A stretch of DNA of 64,000 bases from Deferribacteres bacterium. GTDB taxonomy: Bacteria > Zhuqueibacterota > Zhuqueibacteria > Zhuqueibacterales > Geothermadaptataceae. The notes beneath the pieces were generated by a model, which had not been told where the DNA came from, searched no databases, and saw nothing but the letters and a program-made list of their open reading frames with translations. Below, piece after piece: positions 17,444-26,844 of this stretch. Within the stretch, counting starts at the first letter, position 1; each line of letters opens with the position of its first letter. The stretch is taken from positions 620,001 through 684,000 of the forward strand of contig JACKDF010000001.1 in NCBI GenBank assembly GCA_020633655.1, in the 5' to 3' direction. Both the position numbers and the translations under genes were made by a program.

Positions 17444-18541
17444 TTATTTACGTGATCTTTTTGAACTACCGGAACTGGATGATTTTGAACTTCCGGACGA
17501 CTTATTCGAGCTGCTTCCCGATGATGACCGTGATCCGGAATACGATTTACCTGAAGAGGAGCTGCTGGAAGAGGGACGCTTATAGGTACCGGATTTCGAG
17601 CTGCTGTCGTTTCGCGATCGTTTTACACTCGAACCTGAAGATGAACTCGAAGAGCTCTTACTGCGTCGTGAGACAGTGCCGCTGGATGATTTACTGCTAC
17701 TCTTCCGTGACCGCTGTTTTGTAACAGTGCTTCGTGAGGTTTCGGAGGATTTGCGTGTGCCGGATACCGTGCTATTTCCACTACGAGTGCGACGTGTTAC
17801 ACTTGTGCCTTCGGAACTGCCGGATTTCGTGCTGCGATGCACGGTTGTTGATCCATCTTTGCGCGTGCGTTTACCCGAAATTGTACCACTGCTGCCACCC
17901 CCACTCGTTGACGTACGTCCGAGTGTTGCTTCAGAGGTAGTGCGCGTTCGCGTTGATCCGCGTCGACTTGGCTTGGCTAATGCAGAAACATCACTCCTGC
18001 TGCCACGCGCCAGGCTTCCATCGGCGTAAGGCGAACTTCGGCGAGTGTTGCCACGTCGGTCAAAGTGCCGTGCTTTGTTGTATCGCGTACTTACATAACT
18101 CCCGCCATAATAATACGGATCCCATCTCCATGAATCATACCAGTAATTTATGCCAACATAGCCGTATCCCCAGGGGCGATAATGGCGTGAATACCACCAG
18201 TCGTCGTAATACCAGGTGTTGCACCAGGCAAAGGGATCCCAGAATGGATCATAATAGTGGTAGCCGTAATCGAAGCGGTAACGATTGTAATATGGCCAAT
18301 ACCACGAATCCCAGTAGGGATCGTAAACATCGTAATAAACAGGACTGCCTCCATAAACATAAACATGCGTATGGTGCACTTCTTCTGCCTCTTCAGCAAC
18401 TTCTGTGGTGTCATTTGCTTCTTCCGCATAGGCTGTACGCGAATCCTGGGTTACAGGTGGCGCAAGTTGCGTATAACACCCGGTCAAAGCCAACGAGAGC
18501 AGGGATGCCGTAAAAAACATAAAATAGCGTAATCTAATCAT
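17444..18541 (-). CDS. Lipoprotein with Tyr/Trp-rich domain and Ser/Arg/Lys-rich low-complexity tail
   Basis: 365-residue predicted lipoprotein (lipobox LALTGC, Cys about 22) that I cannot assign to a characterised family. After a short acidic stretch, residues about 60-160 are extremely rich in Tyr, Trp and Asp-Pro (YWPYYNRYRFDYGYHYYDPF). Residues about 165-365 are almost only Ser, Thr, Arg, Lys and Gly. The tail is strongly basic and probably disordered, so it could bind polyanions or peptidoglycan; that is speculation. The start has AAAGGAG at good distance. The long plus-strand frames opposite it are shadows of the biased composition. Confidence 0.75.
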   Translation of the reverse strand: MIRLRYFMFFTASLLSLALTGCYTQLAPPVTQDSRTAYAEEANDTTEVAEEAEEVHHTHVYVYGGSPVYYDVYDPYWDSWYWPYYNRYRFDYGYHYYDPFWDPFAWCNTWYYDDWWYSRHYRPWGYGYVGINYWYDSWRWDPYYYGGSYVSTRYNKARHFDRRGNTRRSSPYADGSLARGSRSDVSALAKPSRRGSTRTRTTSEATLGRTSTSGGGSSGTISGKRTRKDGSTTVHRSTKSGSSEGTSVTRRTRSGNSTVSGTRKSSETSRSTVTKQRSRKSSSKSSSGTVSRRSKSSSSSSSGSSVKRSRNDSSSKSGTYKRPSSSSSSSGKSYSGSRSSSGSSSNKSSGSSKSSSSGSSKRSRK

Positions 18542-18804
18542 CTCGGGACTCCTTTCAATTATTTAGGCGGCGGAGTTTATCAGTCACATAAAAGATACGC
18601 AAAGCAAATGCCAGATAAAATACAAACGAGCTCTTGATGTGATTATTTTAACTTACACTCTCAAATCTATATATTAAGAAAAGTATTTCGCAAGAAGTGG
18701 ATCGAATTTTTCGAATCGGACTTTGCATCAGGCACCATTAGTCTGCGCTATAATTACACACAATTGTTAACTTTTTTAACAACTCCCCCATGAAAAAGTT
18801 CAGA

Positions 18805-18904
18805 GATTTGGCCGGTTTAATTCATAAGCGTCACATTTGGGCAGGTGATGTCCCGTGCCCATCGTTCACCTTGAGCATTGCATAAACGAAGCAGGTTAGA
18901 CAGG
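18805..18904. repeat. CATGAAT palindromic repeat, copy
   Basis: Left arm GCCGGTTTAATTCATAAGCG (minus strand ends ATGAATTAAACCGGC), centre GATGTCCCGTGCCCATCG, right arm GAGCATTGCATAAACGAAGC then AGGTTAGAC. The rest of the 366-base gap (18542-18804) holds AT-rich sequence with a short TTGTTAA/TTAACAA hairpin near 18765 and no gene. Confidence 0.65.
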
Positions 18905-18907
18905 ATA

Positions 18908-19543
18908 TTAATCGTCTGACAAGTTAAAATATATCTCGTGGATGAACCAGAATTTTACAGGTTTGCCATCCTGCTTAGCGGGGATAAACCGGCTGGCTTT
19001 GGCGGCATTAATGGCTGCCTTCTCGCATTCTTTGCTCCCCGTTTGATTGTCCAGCACAGTTACGGAAAGAACATTCCCTTTTTCATCAATTTCCAAACTC
19101 ATCTTCACGAGACCCCGAATTCCCTTACTGCGGTCGACATCGGGGTATTCGGGAACAACCCATGCAAGTGGTCTCGGTGCGATGACATTATCTGCACCAA
19201 TGCCGAACCGATCATCCCCACCACCGCCATCTTCTGTGCCTTCAGAAAAATATTTTAAATCGATTGGTTCAATCGTTTCATCGTCATCGACATCCTCATC
19301 ATCGGAGGGGATTGGGATTGGAGGGCGTGGTGGCGGCGTACGTTTTTTTCCCTGATGGGTTTGTGGGATATTTTCAACTGTCATTGCGATTTGCGGCGGT
19401 TCATGACTGCCGGGTGTGATTGCAATGTGGGAGGAAATATGAATTAGCACGATGACGAGCAGCAGGGCATAAATGTAAGCTCTTTCCAGGTATTGTGGAT
19501 AATTTTTTCGTGCTTCTTCAAATAGATTCATTTTACTATTCAA
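18908..19543 (-). CDS. TonB-family energy transducer
   Basis: About 207-211-residue TonB-like protein: an unusually long cytoplasmic N-tail (about 1-22), one membrane helix (about 23-42), a Pro-rich then very acidic periplasmic linker (PPPRPPIPIPSDDEDVDDDE), and a TonB C-terminal domain (about 125-205) with GLVKMSLEIDEKGNV and AAKASRFIPAKQDGKPV. It would transmit proton-motive energy to outer-membrane receptors, but ExbB, ExbD and receptors are not in the window. It is the last gene of the Bat operon. The TTG at 19543 overlaps the batE stop and has GGAG four bases upstream; an ATG at 19531 is the alternative. Confidence 0.88.
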   Translation of the reverse strand: MNSKMNLFEEARKNYPQYLERAYIYALLLVIVLIHISSHIAITPGSHEPPQIAMTVENIPQTHQGKKRTPPPRPPIPIPSDDEDVDDDETIEPIDLKYFSEGTEDGGGGDDRFGIGADNVIAPRPLAWVVPEYPDVDRSKGIRGLVKMSLEIDEKGNVLSVTVLDNQTGSKECEKAAINAAKASRFIPAKQDGKPVKFWFIHEIYFNLSDD

Positions 19544-20409
19544 ATTTCTCCAGCCGTGTCAGCCTGAATCCAACCAGACTTTCCATCCCGCAGGCGTATG
19601 CGCATCCACTGTGCAGAGCGCTCCTGAATTTGAAATTTTGTCCCCTCATGCAGAATGAAAACTTCAATCGCATCCGTGGCAGGCGAACTGGCGACCTTGA
19701 CTTCCTCTTCGAGAACAATACCAAAATGTTTCGTGCTTTTGTTATACCAGCGCAAACTAAAAACAGAACCTACAAAAAATAAAAAAATGAAGGTAAGCAC
19801 AAGCGCAAATCGATATATCGGCATATGAATAATATTCGGCAAAAAATATCGCAAAGCCCAGCCAAGCATAAAAAGTGCATACAAAATTAGTGTAGCGTAC
19901 AATAAAAAACTAAAGGACGGGCTGTTAAACCAATTTTCCAACAGGATCAGCCAATATTCCTTTGGTGGTTTCGCAATACTATCGCTGGTTTGCAATTGTG
20001 CCAACTCCAGATTAAACAGGATGTCCTCGTTATCCGGTTGCAGTTGCAATGCCCGTTCATAGTTCAAAATTGCGCGTCCAACATTATTACTGCGAAAATA
20101 GGCATTTCCCAAATTATAATAGAGATGCCAGTTTTCTTGTTTTAATTGAATCACATGCTCATAATGCGCAATAGCACCTGCAAAATCACCTTCTTCATAG
20201 GCTTTGTTGCCCTGAATAAAATGCGTTGTTGCCTCATCGGCAAGAAGGGTGGTCGAAAACGATGTGAATGTGAATAACAATGCAAATAGTTGAATCATGA
20301 GTGACACTCTTGAGCGTAAAAATCTTCTATATAGGTTGGGCAAAACAAAATCTGAGATATGCCTTTTGTTCAGCTTCTTAAATTGGAGTTTGAATGCTGC
20401 TTCACTCAT
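19540..20409 (-). CDS. BatE-like TPR and SH3-domain membrane protein
   Basis: 289-residue membrane protein of the Bat locus. A hydrophobic segment at about 38-57 is followed by two or three TPR units (about 60-135, with YYNLGNAYFRSNNVGRAILN). Two membrane helices (about 155-220) precede a C-terminal bacterial SH3 domain (about 235-285, ending WMRIRLRDGKSGWIQ). The order TPR, membrane, SH3 is typical of BatE. The ATG at 20409 overlaps the batD stop in an ATGA and has GGAG eight bases upstream; a later ATG at 20298 would give a more conventional signal peptide but lacks a good ribosome site. Confidence 0.85.
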   Translation of the reverse strand: MSEAAFKLQFKKLNKRHISDFVLPNLYRRFLRSRVSLMIQLFALLFTFTSFSTTLLADEATTHFIQGNKAYEEGDFAGAIAHYEHVIQLKQENWHLYYNLGNAYFRSNNVGRAILNYERALQLQPDNEDILFNLELAQLQTSDSIAKPPKEYWLILLENWFNSPSFSFLLYATLILYALFMLGWALRYFLPNIIHMPIYRFALVLTFIFLFFVGSVFSLRWYNKSTKHFGIVLEEEVKVASSPATDAIEVFILHEGTKFQIQERSAQWMRIRLRDGKSGWIQADTAGEI

Positions 20410-22250
20410 AGATTTTTCTCCAGAGAAACGATCAATTCATTCACTTTCTGATAAGCCTTTTCCATTGCGGTTTCCGGTGCATCGGGCATTGCAAATCTGT
20501 GGAAATCGCATTCCTGCAGTATGGCATCAAATGTTTCAACGGTCGCACTTTCAATTCCACGTGCGAGCAAAGATTTAATCAGTTCATCACGCACCAGCGC
20601 CGATTCCTGCACATTCAGTTTGTTGCCTACAAATGCAGTCAATGCACGTGCCAATTCTGTATAAAAGCCGCTGACGTCCCGGTTCTTCATTGCCATATGC
20701 GCTGCTTTCAATTGACGGCTGGCAACCTTTTGTGCTTTACGACTGCGTGCATAAGCGACATTTGTCCCCAATTTCTCCTGATGCCTGCTGTAGGCCACAC
20801 CGGCAACCACAATCAAAGCCGGACTGAGCAAAATGATCCAAAACAGAAAAGATGTGTAAAATTTTTTATCAATCTGCGAAAAAGCCTCATTTTCCAGACT
20901 GATATAGCGAATATCCTTCCCGAGGAGCTTCACCTCCGATTTTGACAATCCACGCGGGGAAGCCACAACCTGTCTGTCATTTTTTTCCACTTCGATATCA
21001 ATGGGGCCGCGTGAGATAGTTTTATATTGATTTTCACCTATATCAAAATAGGTAAAGGAAAGCGGTTCAATGCGAAAGTTCCCTTCATCACGTGGAATGA
21101 TTACGTATTCAAAGGTTTTACGCCCCTTGATTTTGCCATTATCACGTTCGATATTTTCACCGATTTTCGGATCATAAACTTCAAAACTTTTAGGAAAATT
21201 CGGCTGAGGCAAAGACAGCGTTCGAATATTGCCTTCTCCGGCGATTACTGCTTTTAGGGTAATCGCTTCGTTTGTTTTCACCTGACGTTTATCCACGCTC
21301 GTCGTCATTGAGAATCGGCCGACGGAGCCGGAAAAACCACGTGGTTGACCGGTAACAGGGAGCGGCTTGATCTCGAGTTCCAGCTCATTGCTTTTTAAAA
21401 CCTGATTTACCGTACGACCAAAAAACGGATCGTCAAAGAACGAATCAAAAATATCGCGTTTAGCGCGCCTCTCACGCATGCGCACGGCAACTTCCACTTC
21501 CTGGGGTGGAATCGTTTTTACGCCACTGCTGGTTGGGAAAAGCACGATCTTTTTTAATGTCGCAACAAGAAACCGGCGCCCATTAATAATCCGCTCGGTT
21601 GTTGCCGGTGATCCCTTCATGGGGATTTCCTCACTCCAAAAATCGCCGTAATTGGGTTTGTTACTTAAACTATAGTTTGTGACTTGCAAAGCCGTGTAAA
21701 TTACATAGGAAATGGTTACCGGTTCACCAACGTAGACATTTTTTTTATCGACTTCTGCTTTGAGATACATGTTATCTTCAATCGCGGTCGAAGAAGCTGG
21801 CTGCTGGCCGCTGGCTAGTCTTTGCTGCTGACCGGGAGCACTCTGTGGTGCCTTGGTGATTTGCAGGGTAATCGGCTGCGTTTGATAGGAATCGCGCTGA
21901 TGTTTGACGACGATCGCGGGAATAGTGAAGGAACCAACTTTGCGCGCAATGTAATAGTAAGTGATTGTCTTTGACGAACTCATACGGCCATTGATAAACT
22001 GAAAATTTGAACTTTGGTTACTTCCGGTATAAGCCGCAAATTCATCAATATTTGGCAGCACAGGCTCGACCGAGTTGAGATTACTCCCACCTTCAACCGT
22101 CAATGTTACCGTGAATTGTTCATCGACCGTGATCTGATTGGAATTCACCGTCGCAGTAACTTTCAGATCACCTGCCTGCATGAGGGAAGCAACAGCAAAG
22201 ATTGCAAGAATGGAAATAAAAAGATAATTTTTTGATTTGAATTGATTCAT
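20406..22250 (-). CDS. BatD-like (oxygen tolerance) protein
   Basis: 614-residue envelope protein of the BatD family. A signal peptide (about 1-26) leads into a periplasmic series of Ig-like beta domains, starting KVTATVNSNQITVDEQFTVT and continuing to about 440. A single membrane helix (about 468-488) precedes a cytoplasmic helical domain (about 500-610). Bat proteins are associated with aerotolerance in Bacteroides, but the mechanism is unresolved. A proline-poor Gln/Ser/Ala-rich linker lies near 135-155. It overlaps batE by four bases. Confidence 0.9.
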   Translation of the reverse strand: MNQFKSKNYLFISILAIFAVASLMQAGDLKVTATVNSNQITVDEQFTVTLTVEGGSNLNSVEPVLPNIDEFAAYTGSNQSSNFQFINGRMSSSKTITYYYIARKVGSFTIPAIVVKHQRDSYQTQPITLQITKAPQSAPGQQQRLASGQQPASSTAIEDNMYLKAEVDKKNVYVGEPVTISYVIYTALQVTNYSLSNKPNYGDFWSEEIPMKGSPATTERIINGRRFLVATLKKIVLFPTSSGVKTIPPQEVEVAVRMRERRAKRDIFDSFFDDPFFGRTVNQVLKSNELELEIKPLPVTGQPRGFSGSVGRFSMTTSVDKRQVKTNEAITLKAVIAGEGNIRTLSLPQPNFPKSFEVYDPKIGENIERDNGKIKGRKTFEYVIIPRDEGNFRIEPLSFTYFDIGENQYKTISRGPIDIEVEKNDRQVVASPRGLSKSEVKLLGKDIRYISLENEAFSQIDKKFYTSFLFWIILLSPALIVVAGVAYSRHQEKLGTNVAYARSRKAQKVASRQLKAAHMAMKNRDVSGFYTELARALTAFVGNKLNVQESALVRDELIKSLLARGIESATVETFDAILQECDFHRFAMPDAPETAMEKAYQKVNELIVSLEKNL

Positions 22251-22312
22251 GTTAAATGGCTATTTTCAGAGTATACAAATTGTGCAAAATTGACTCGCGT
22301 TACGAACGAAAA

Positions 22313-22888
22313 TCACCAATCTTTATCCGTTCGTTGTCGCCCTTTGCCTTTCTTTTTACGTGCTTTTTGTAAATCCTGTTCATCTTTTTGCAGCGCATTT
22401 AAAATTCGCTCCGCGTCTTCTTTAGAAATTTCATCCGGTTTCGGCAGTTCTTTTTCTTCCATTTGTTGTTCTTCTGCCTGTTGCCCCTGCTGTTGCTGCT
22501 CGTCATTTTGTTGATCTTGCTGTTCCTGCTTTTCTTCCTGCTGTTGTTCCTGATCCTGCTGCTCTTGTTGTTGATCCTGTTGCTCTTGGTCCTTTTGGTC
22601 CTGTTGTTCCCCTTCTTGTTGATTTTGCTGTTGTTGCTGTTGCTGCTGTTGCTGCTGTTGCTGCTGCTTTTCCAGTTCTTCTTTTATTTTCTCAACCAGG
22701 GCATTCAATTTTTGATCGGTTGAGTACTGTTGCAACCCAAGAACGCCAACCCGTAGCGCTTCCGCCAGGTCACCTCCAATGTAATGGTTAGCAGAGTTGT
22801 GAAAATAATCGTCTGCCGATTGTGCAAACGCGACAGGCGCCAGAACGAAGAATGCACCACATAATACAATCCATTTTCTATTTTTCAT
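22313..22888 (-). CDS. BatC-like secreted protein with long polyglutamine region
   Basis: 191-residue exported protein (signal peptide about 1-22). A short TPR-like helix pair (about 25-70) is followed by an uninterrupted run of 14 Gln and about 60 more residues composed almost only of Gln, Glu, Asp and Lys. The conserved-looking tail PDEISKEDAERILNAL ends in a basic stretch and Asp-Trp, as commonly seen in BatC-type proteins. The start overlaps the previous gene by four bases (ATGA). Function unknown beyond the Bat context. Confidence 0.8.
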   Translation of the reverse strand: MKNRKWIVLCGAFFVLAPVAFAQSADDYFHNSANHYIGGDLAEALRVGVLGLQQYSTDQKLNALVEKIKEELEKQQQQQQQQQQQQQQNQQEGEQQDQKDQEQQDQQQEQQDQEQQQEEKQEQQDQQNDEQQQQGQQAEEQQMEEKELPKPDEISKEDAERILNALQKDEQDLQKARKKKGKGRQRTDKDW

Positions 22889-23538
22889 TTCTGCCCCGCG
22901 ATTTCAACCACTGCGCCAATTCGATCAATAAACTGCTGAAAGGCAGCCACCGTTTTATCGACTTTCATGCCTTGCATCATCAGGTCATGGGCTGCTTCGT
23001 ATTGGAAAGCTGCGACCATTTTTTCTGCACGTTCCTTCAATTTTTTTGCATAGTCGGACGGTTTCGGCTGTTCTTTTTGTTGCTGTTGATCATCCTGATT
23101 TTGCTGATCTGCATTTTGTTTTAGTTTTGTACGCACATATTCCAGATTGTACTTGGCATCCTCATCCTCCGGATTCAATTTTAACGCTTCCGTATATGCA
23201 AGAATCGACTCCTGCCACTTATTCAGACGATATAAGGTGTTGCCAAGATTATAGTAGGCCTGAGCCTGAAACAATGGATCATCCGCGTTTTTCGAAACTT
23301 TATCATAGAGCTTAATTGCTTCTTCGTATTTTTTCTTCTCGTACAAAGTGTTGGCGATATTATAATCGATCACTGCCGAGGTCGGATTATCCAGTTGTGC
23401 ATCGCGATAGGCATTGTTTGCCTCGTCGTATTTTTCTTCTGTGAATAATTTGTTGCCTTCGAGCACCTTGCTTCGACCGGGTGTCTGCGCGGAAACGAGG
23501 GAAGTTGCTCCAATTAAAAAGATTAGAAATAATTTCAT
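22885..23538 (-). CDS. BatC-like TPR protein, secreted
   Basis: 217-residue exported protein (signal peptide about 1-17, ending LVSAQ). It contains three to four TPR units (about 25-135), including NIANTLYEKKKYEEAIKLYD and YNLGNTLYRLNKWQESILAY, a Gln/Asp-rich linker and a helical C-terminus. It sits between batB and the polyglutamine BatC-like gene, so the Bat locus here has two BatC-type proteins. The ATG at 23538 is preferred; an in-frame TTG at 23550 is the only earlier start. Neither has a strong ribosome site. Confidence 0.85.
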   Translation of the reverse strand: MKLFLIFLIGATSLVSAQTPGRSKVLEGNKLFTEEKYDEANNAYRDAQLDNPTSAVIDYNIANTLYEKKKYEEAIKLYDKVSKNADDPLFQAQAYYNLGNTLYRLNKWQESILAYTEALKLNPEDEDAKYNLEYVRTKLKQNADQQNQDDQQQQKEQPKPSDYAKKLKERAEKMVAAFQYEAAHDLMMQGMKVDKTVAAFQQFIDRIGAVVEIAGQK

Positions 23539-23591
23539 ATTCGTGTTCAATTTTATTTAAAATAAAAGAAAGTCTTTCACTACAAATTCTA

Positions 23592-23641
23592 CTAATTTCA
23601 CGAATTCAGATCGAATATCCGTGAAACTAATGTAATTCGTG
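23592..23641. repeat. Overlapping inverted repeats between batB and batC-like genes
   Basis: CACGAATT (23599-23606) pairs with AATTCGTG (23634-23641), and TAATTTCACG (23593-23602) pairs with CGTGAAACTA (23620-23629) with one mismatch. The two pairings are mutually exclusive. This could be a transcript-processing or stability element inside the operon. Confidence 0.4.
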
Positions 23642-23650
23642 GAAGAATTT

Positions 23651-24682
23651 CTACCTAAATCGCCCTCGCCATTCTGCCTTAATCCGAACTCGTTCCGGCA
23701 ATAAAATTTCCCAGAGAAGTAACAGTAAAGCAAAAAGAAGAAAATACTGGTAGCGATCTTCATATTGTGTGAATTTCACTGCACCAAGTTCCTTTTTCTC
23801 CATTTTTGTAATCGTGCTGTAAATCTGGTCGAGTTCATCTTCGCTCCCACTGGCGCGAAAATATTTACCACCCGTCTGCAAAGCAATCTTTTCCAGCGTG
23901 AGTTCATCGAGCTTCGTCGTCACAACCGAGCCACTGCGATCTTTCTTAAATCCAGTTTGAATTCCTTGATCGTTGACCACCGGGATGGGAACGCCTTCCG
24001 GTGAACCAATTCCGACGGTATGAATGACAACGCCCTCACGTTCCGCCTGGTCGATAAGTGGCTTTAAATCTCCGCCATGGTTTTCGCCATCGGTAATCAA
24101 AATCAGAACTTTGTACTTGCGTTCTTTCTGATCAAAAGAATTCAGAGCGACCGTTATTGCACGGTTGATATTTGTACCGGGATCTGCAATCGTACCAGGC
24201 TCCAAAGCATCGAGAAAAAGTTTCGCTGCACCATAGTCAAGTGTGAGCGGACAATGGAGAAAGGCATCGCCGGAAAATGCAATAATGCCGATGCGGTCCC
24301 CTGCTAATTGCCTAATTAAAGTGCCGACCTCATGTTTCGCTTTTTCCAGCCGCGATGGGGCGATATCTTTTGCATTCATAGACAACGAGACATCTACAGC
24401 AACAAGGATATCAACGCCTTCCCGTTGCACTTCTTCCAACCTGGTGCCAATTTGCGGTCGTGCAAGTGCCAAAATCAGGAAAAACATACCTGATAAAACA
24501 AGAGATGCCTTAAATTTCTGCCGTCCTCGACTCACGCCGCTGGTTAATTTTTTCATCAATTCCAGATTGCCAAATCGCTGTAAGGACTTTGTTTTCCAAC
24601 GAAAAACAAAATAATAAAACAGGATTCCCGCTGGAATGAAAAGCAGGAAATACAATGCAATTGGGTTAGCAAAACGGATCAT
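23651..24682 (-). CDS. BatB-like von Willebrand factor A membrane protein
   Basis: 343-residue inner-membrane protein. Two N-terminal helices (about 8-27 and 58-78) and one C-terminal helix (about 308-326) bracket a VWA domain (about 88-285). The MIDAS metal site is intact: DVSLS (first loop), Thr in DPGTNINRA and ITDGENHGG. The N-terminal RFGNLELMKKL motif is shared with BatA, and ALARPQIG marks the BatA/B N-terminal domain. Probably forms a membrane complex with BatA and the MoxR ATPase. Confidence 0.92.
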   Translation of the reverse strand: MIRFANPIALYFLLFIPAGILFYYFVFRWKTKSLQRFGNLELMKKLTSGVSRGRQKFKASLVLSGMFFLILALARPQIGTRLEEVQREGVDILVAVDVSLSMNAKDIAPSRLEKAKHEVGTLIRQLAGDRIGIIAFSGDAFLHCPLTLDYGAAKLFLDALEPGTIADPGTNINRAITVALNSFDQKERKYKVLILITDGENHGGDLKPLIDQAEREGVVIHTVGIGSPEGVPIPVVNDQGIQTGFKKDRSGSVVTTKLDELTLEKIALQTGGKYFRASGSEDELDQIYSTITKMEKKELGAVKFTQYEDRYQYFLLFALLLLLWEILLPERVRIKAEWRGRFR

Positions 24683-24788
24683 ATTTGTATTCTTATTATT
24701 TTATAAGGCAAACTTCGAACAATACTCATTGTATCTCCCGTCATAAGCTTCTCTTACTCCTGCTGGTCCAGACCACAAACGCTACAAT

Positions 24789-25778
24789 TTATGGGATTTT
24801 GCGAAATCGCGTATTCGCTAAAATCATTTCGAGTAAAATTACCGCAAGAGCTGCCCACAGCCAATGTGTAAAAAGCTCCGAGTAGCGCGTGTATTGTTTC
24901 ACTTCAATTTTTGTTTTTTCGAGGCTATCAATTTCTTTAAATATTTTTTCCAGGCTTTCGTTGTCGGTTGCGCGAAAATATTGACCGTGGGTTATATTGG
25001 CCACCTGACGTAGCATATCTTCGTCTATATCGACAGGCATCCGAACATAACGTTTACCCAGAAATGGATCATCCACCGGATAAAGCGCCTCTCCTTGTGT
25101 CCCGACGCCGACCGTATAAAATTTTATACCGTAAGCTTCTGCAACTTTCGCCGCTGTTATGGGATCGATTTCACCGGCATTGTTGCGCCCATCCGTGAGT
25201 AAAATTGCGACTTTGCTTTTCGCTTCGCTGTCTTTTAAGCGATTAACAGCATTTGCTATAGCCAGCCCGATTGCCGTTCCATCTTCGATCATACCAACTT
25301 CAATGTCTTTCATAAAATTGATAAGTATGCCATAATCGAGGGTGAGTGGGCATTGAGTATAGCTTTTTGCAGAAAACACTACCATACCGATACGGTCATT
25401 GCGGCGGCCTTTGATAAACTCTGTCGCCACATCTTTCGCTGCCTGAATTCGATTTTTCGGACGAAAATCTTCCGCAAGCATGCTGCTTGAGGTGTCGAGT
25501 ATCAGGACAATATCTATACCTTCGGTGGTAACTTCTTCTTCCGTGCGTCCACTCTGCGGCCGAGCCAATGCAACGATAATCAATGCAACAGCAATCAATC
25601 GCAGCAGGAATAAACTATGGCGTAATTGGTGACTTATTCCTGGTTTAATCTTTTTTAATAAATCTATATTTGAAAACCGAATCGTTGCCTTGCTGCGTTG
25701 GCGGCGAAAATACCAGTAGAGAAGAATTGGCAGCACTATTAACAGCAGGAGAAAAAAAGGATAAGCCAGGCGCATCAT
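24789..25778 (-). CDS. BatA-like von Willebrand factor A membrane protein
   Basis: 329-residue paralogue of BatB: N-terminal helices (about 4-24 and 55-74), VWA domain (about 88-280) with MIDAS residues DTSSS, the Thr in EDGTAIG and LTDGRNNAGE, and a C-terminal helix (about 305-322). RFSNIDLLKKI and ALARPQSG are the BatA/B signatures. It starts in an ATGA overlap with the upstream membrane protein gene. A 106-base gap separates it from batB, in which I see no feature. Confidence 0.92.
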   Translation of the reverse strand: MMRLAYPFFLLLLIVLPILLYWYFRRQRSKATIRFSNIDLLKKIKPGISHQLRHSLFLLRLIAVALIIVALARPQSGRTEEEVTTEGIDIVLILDTSSSMLAEDFRPKNRIQAAKDVATEFIKGRRNDRIGMVVFSAKSYTQCPLTLDYGILINFMKDIEVGMIEDGTAIGLAIANAVNRLKDSEAKSKVAILLTDGRNNAGEIDPITAAKVAEAYGIKFYTVGVGTQGEALYPVDDPFLGKRYVRMPVDIDEDMLRQVANITHGQYFRATDNESLEKIFKEIDSLEKTKIEVKQYTRYSELFTHWLWAALAVILLEMILANTRFRKIP

Positions 25779-26806
25779 GAGGACACCTCTTCTTCCTGCG
25801 GTTTACTTGCATCAGTTTGCTCCACTTCGGCCTGTTTTTCAGCTTTGGTTGCTTGCAGTTCATCCTCAACTTTTTCCACGATCATTGTCTTTTCGATAAA
25901 GGAGCGTGTGGTTGCAAATGCGACTTGCACTTCTTCTTCCCCGGGGATGAACCTGGCAAATTTTACAAGGTCGCTGAGTGTAAGGTTTTTTTCCACATCT
26001 TCTGTTTCTACGGAATGAAACTCGGATTTATTAAAGTCCTGCATCACTTCAAAAGTTGTGGATTCCAAAGCCGGAATAAAAAAACGCCCTTCGATATATT
26101 CGCGCAGGATTTCAGACAACTCGGTAAAATAATCTTTTATTTCACCTGCCGCTAACATTCCGGAAGCTTCCAGATTATTTAATCGCTCGAGGGCGATTTC
26201 ATGTGCGGGTCTGGGCGGCGGCTCCGGCTTACCGAAAAGACCGCCTTGCTGGCGTTTTTTACGATACCACCAGAAAAGAACCAGTGCAAGAATTATTGCA
26301 AGCCCAATGAGCACATAAAGAATAATTCGCTTGATGTCGAGGGGGATTTCGGCTTGTGCTTTCAGATCGCGAATATCACCTTCCTCGCTGGGACGCATCG
26401 ATTCAACGTACACATCAATTGGCTCTGTCTCGATGAAATGCTCGCTCGAATCGGCTAACACGGTGTAACCAACAGAGATTGGCGGAATGACATAAGCGCC
26501 TGTATCAAAGGTGGAGATGGTGTAGGTTACAACCTTTTCAAAAGAGCCATTATTTTCCTGCGACGGCAAATCCTCAAATTCCCGAATCTCAAAGGCACCT
26601 AGATTGCTTCCCAAGCCCGGTGTCTGAATCTCGATTCCTTTGTCGTAATAGAAATGCACTTCGTACTGGATTAAATCACCAATTTTTATTCGGGATTTAT
26701 CGACGGAAGAATTGACGCGAACCTGGGCATTTGCCTTCAAGGACAAGCTGAGAAAAATCCAGCCTGCAACAAAAGCCTGTTTCCAAATATTTTTTATGAA
26801 AATCAT
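25775..26806 (-). CDS. BatD-like/DUF4381-like membrane protein of the Bat locus
   Basis: 343-residue protein with a signal peptide (about 1-27, ending ANAQ), an Ig-like periplasmic domain (about 30-135), one membrane helix (about 160-180), then a basic and Pro-rich linker and a cytoplasmic helical domain (about 205-305) resembling those of BatD/DUF4381 proteins encoded next to BatA. The tail is very acidic (EQTDASKPQEEEVSS). It is one of three topologically similar proteins in the locus. The role is inferred only from context. Confidence 0.78.
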   Translation of the reverse strand: MIFIKNIWKQAFVAGWIFLSLSLKANAQVRVNSSVDKSRIKIGDLIQYEVHFYYDKGIEIQTPGLGSNLGAFEIREFEDLPSQENNGSFEKVVTYTISTFDTGAYVIPPISVGYTVLADSSEHFIETEPIDVYVESMRPSEEGDIRDLKAQAEIPLDIKRIILYVLIGLAIILALVLFWWYRKKRQQGGLFGKPEPPPRPAHEIALERLNNLEASGMLAAGEIKDYFTELSEILREYIEGRFFIPALESTTFEVMQDFNKSEFHSVETEDVEKNLTLSDLVKFARFIPGEEEVQVAFATTRSFIEKTMIVEKVEDELQATKAEKQAEVEQTDASKPQEEEVSS

Positions 26807-26844
26807 GTATAGAGAATTGTTTTCATTCCTGGGTTTAAGTAGAA

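Noticed and set aside
17676..18029. Plus-strand frames opposite the Ser-rich lipoprotein
   Set aside because: Long antisense frames arise from the biased Ser/Arg codons; no start signal or homology.
22463..22723. Leu-rich plus-strand frame resembling a membrane protein
   Set aside because: It is the antisense of the CAG/CAA polyglutamine region; the leucines are an artefact of complementing Gln codons.
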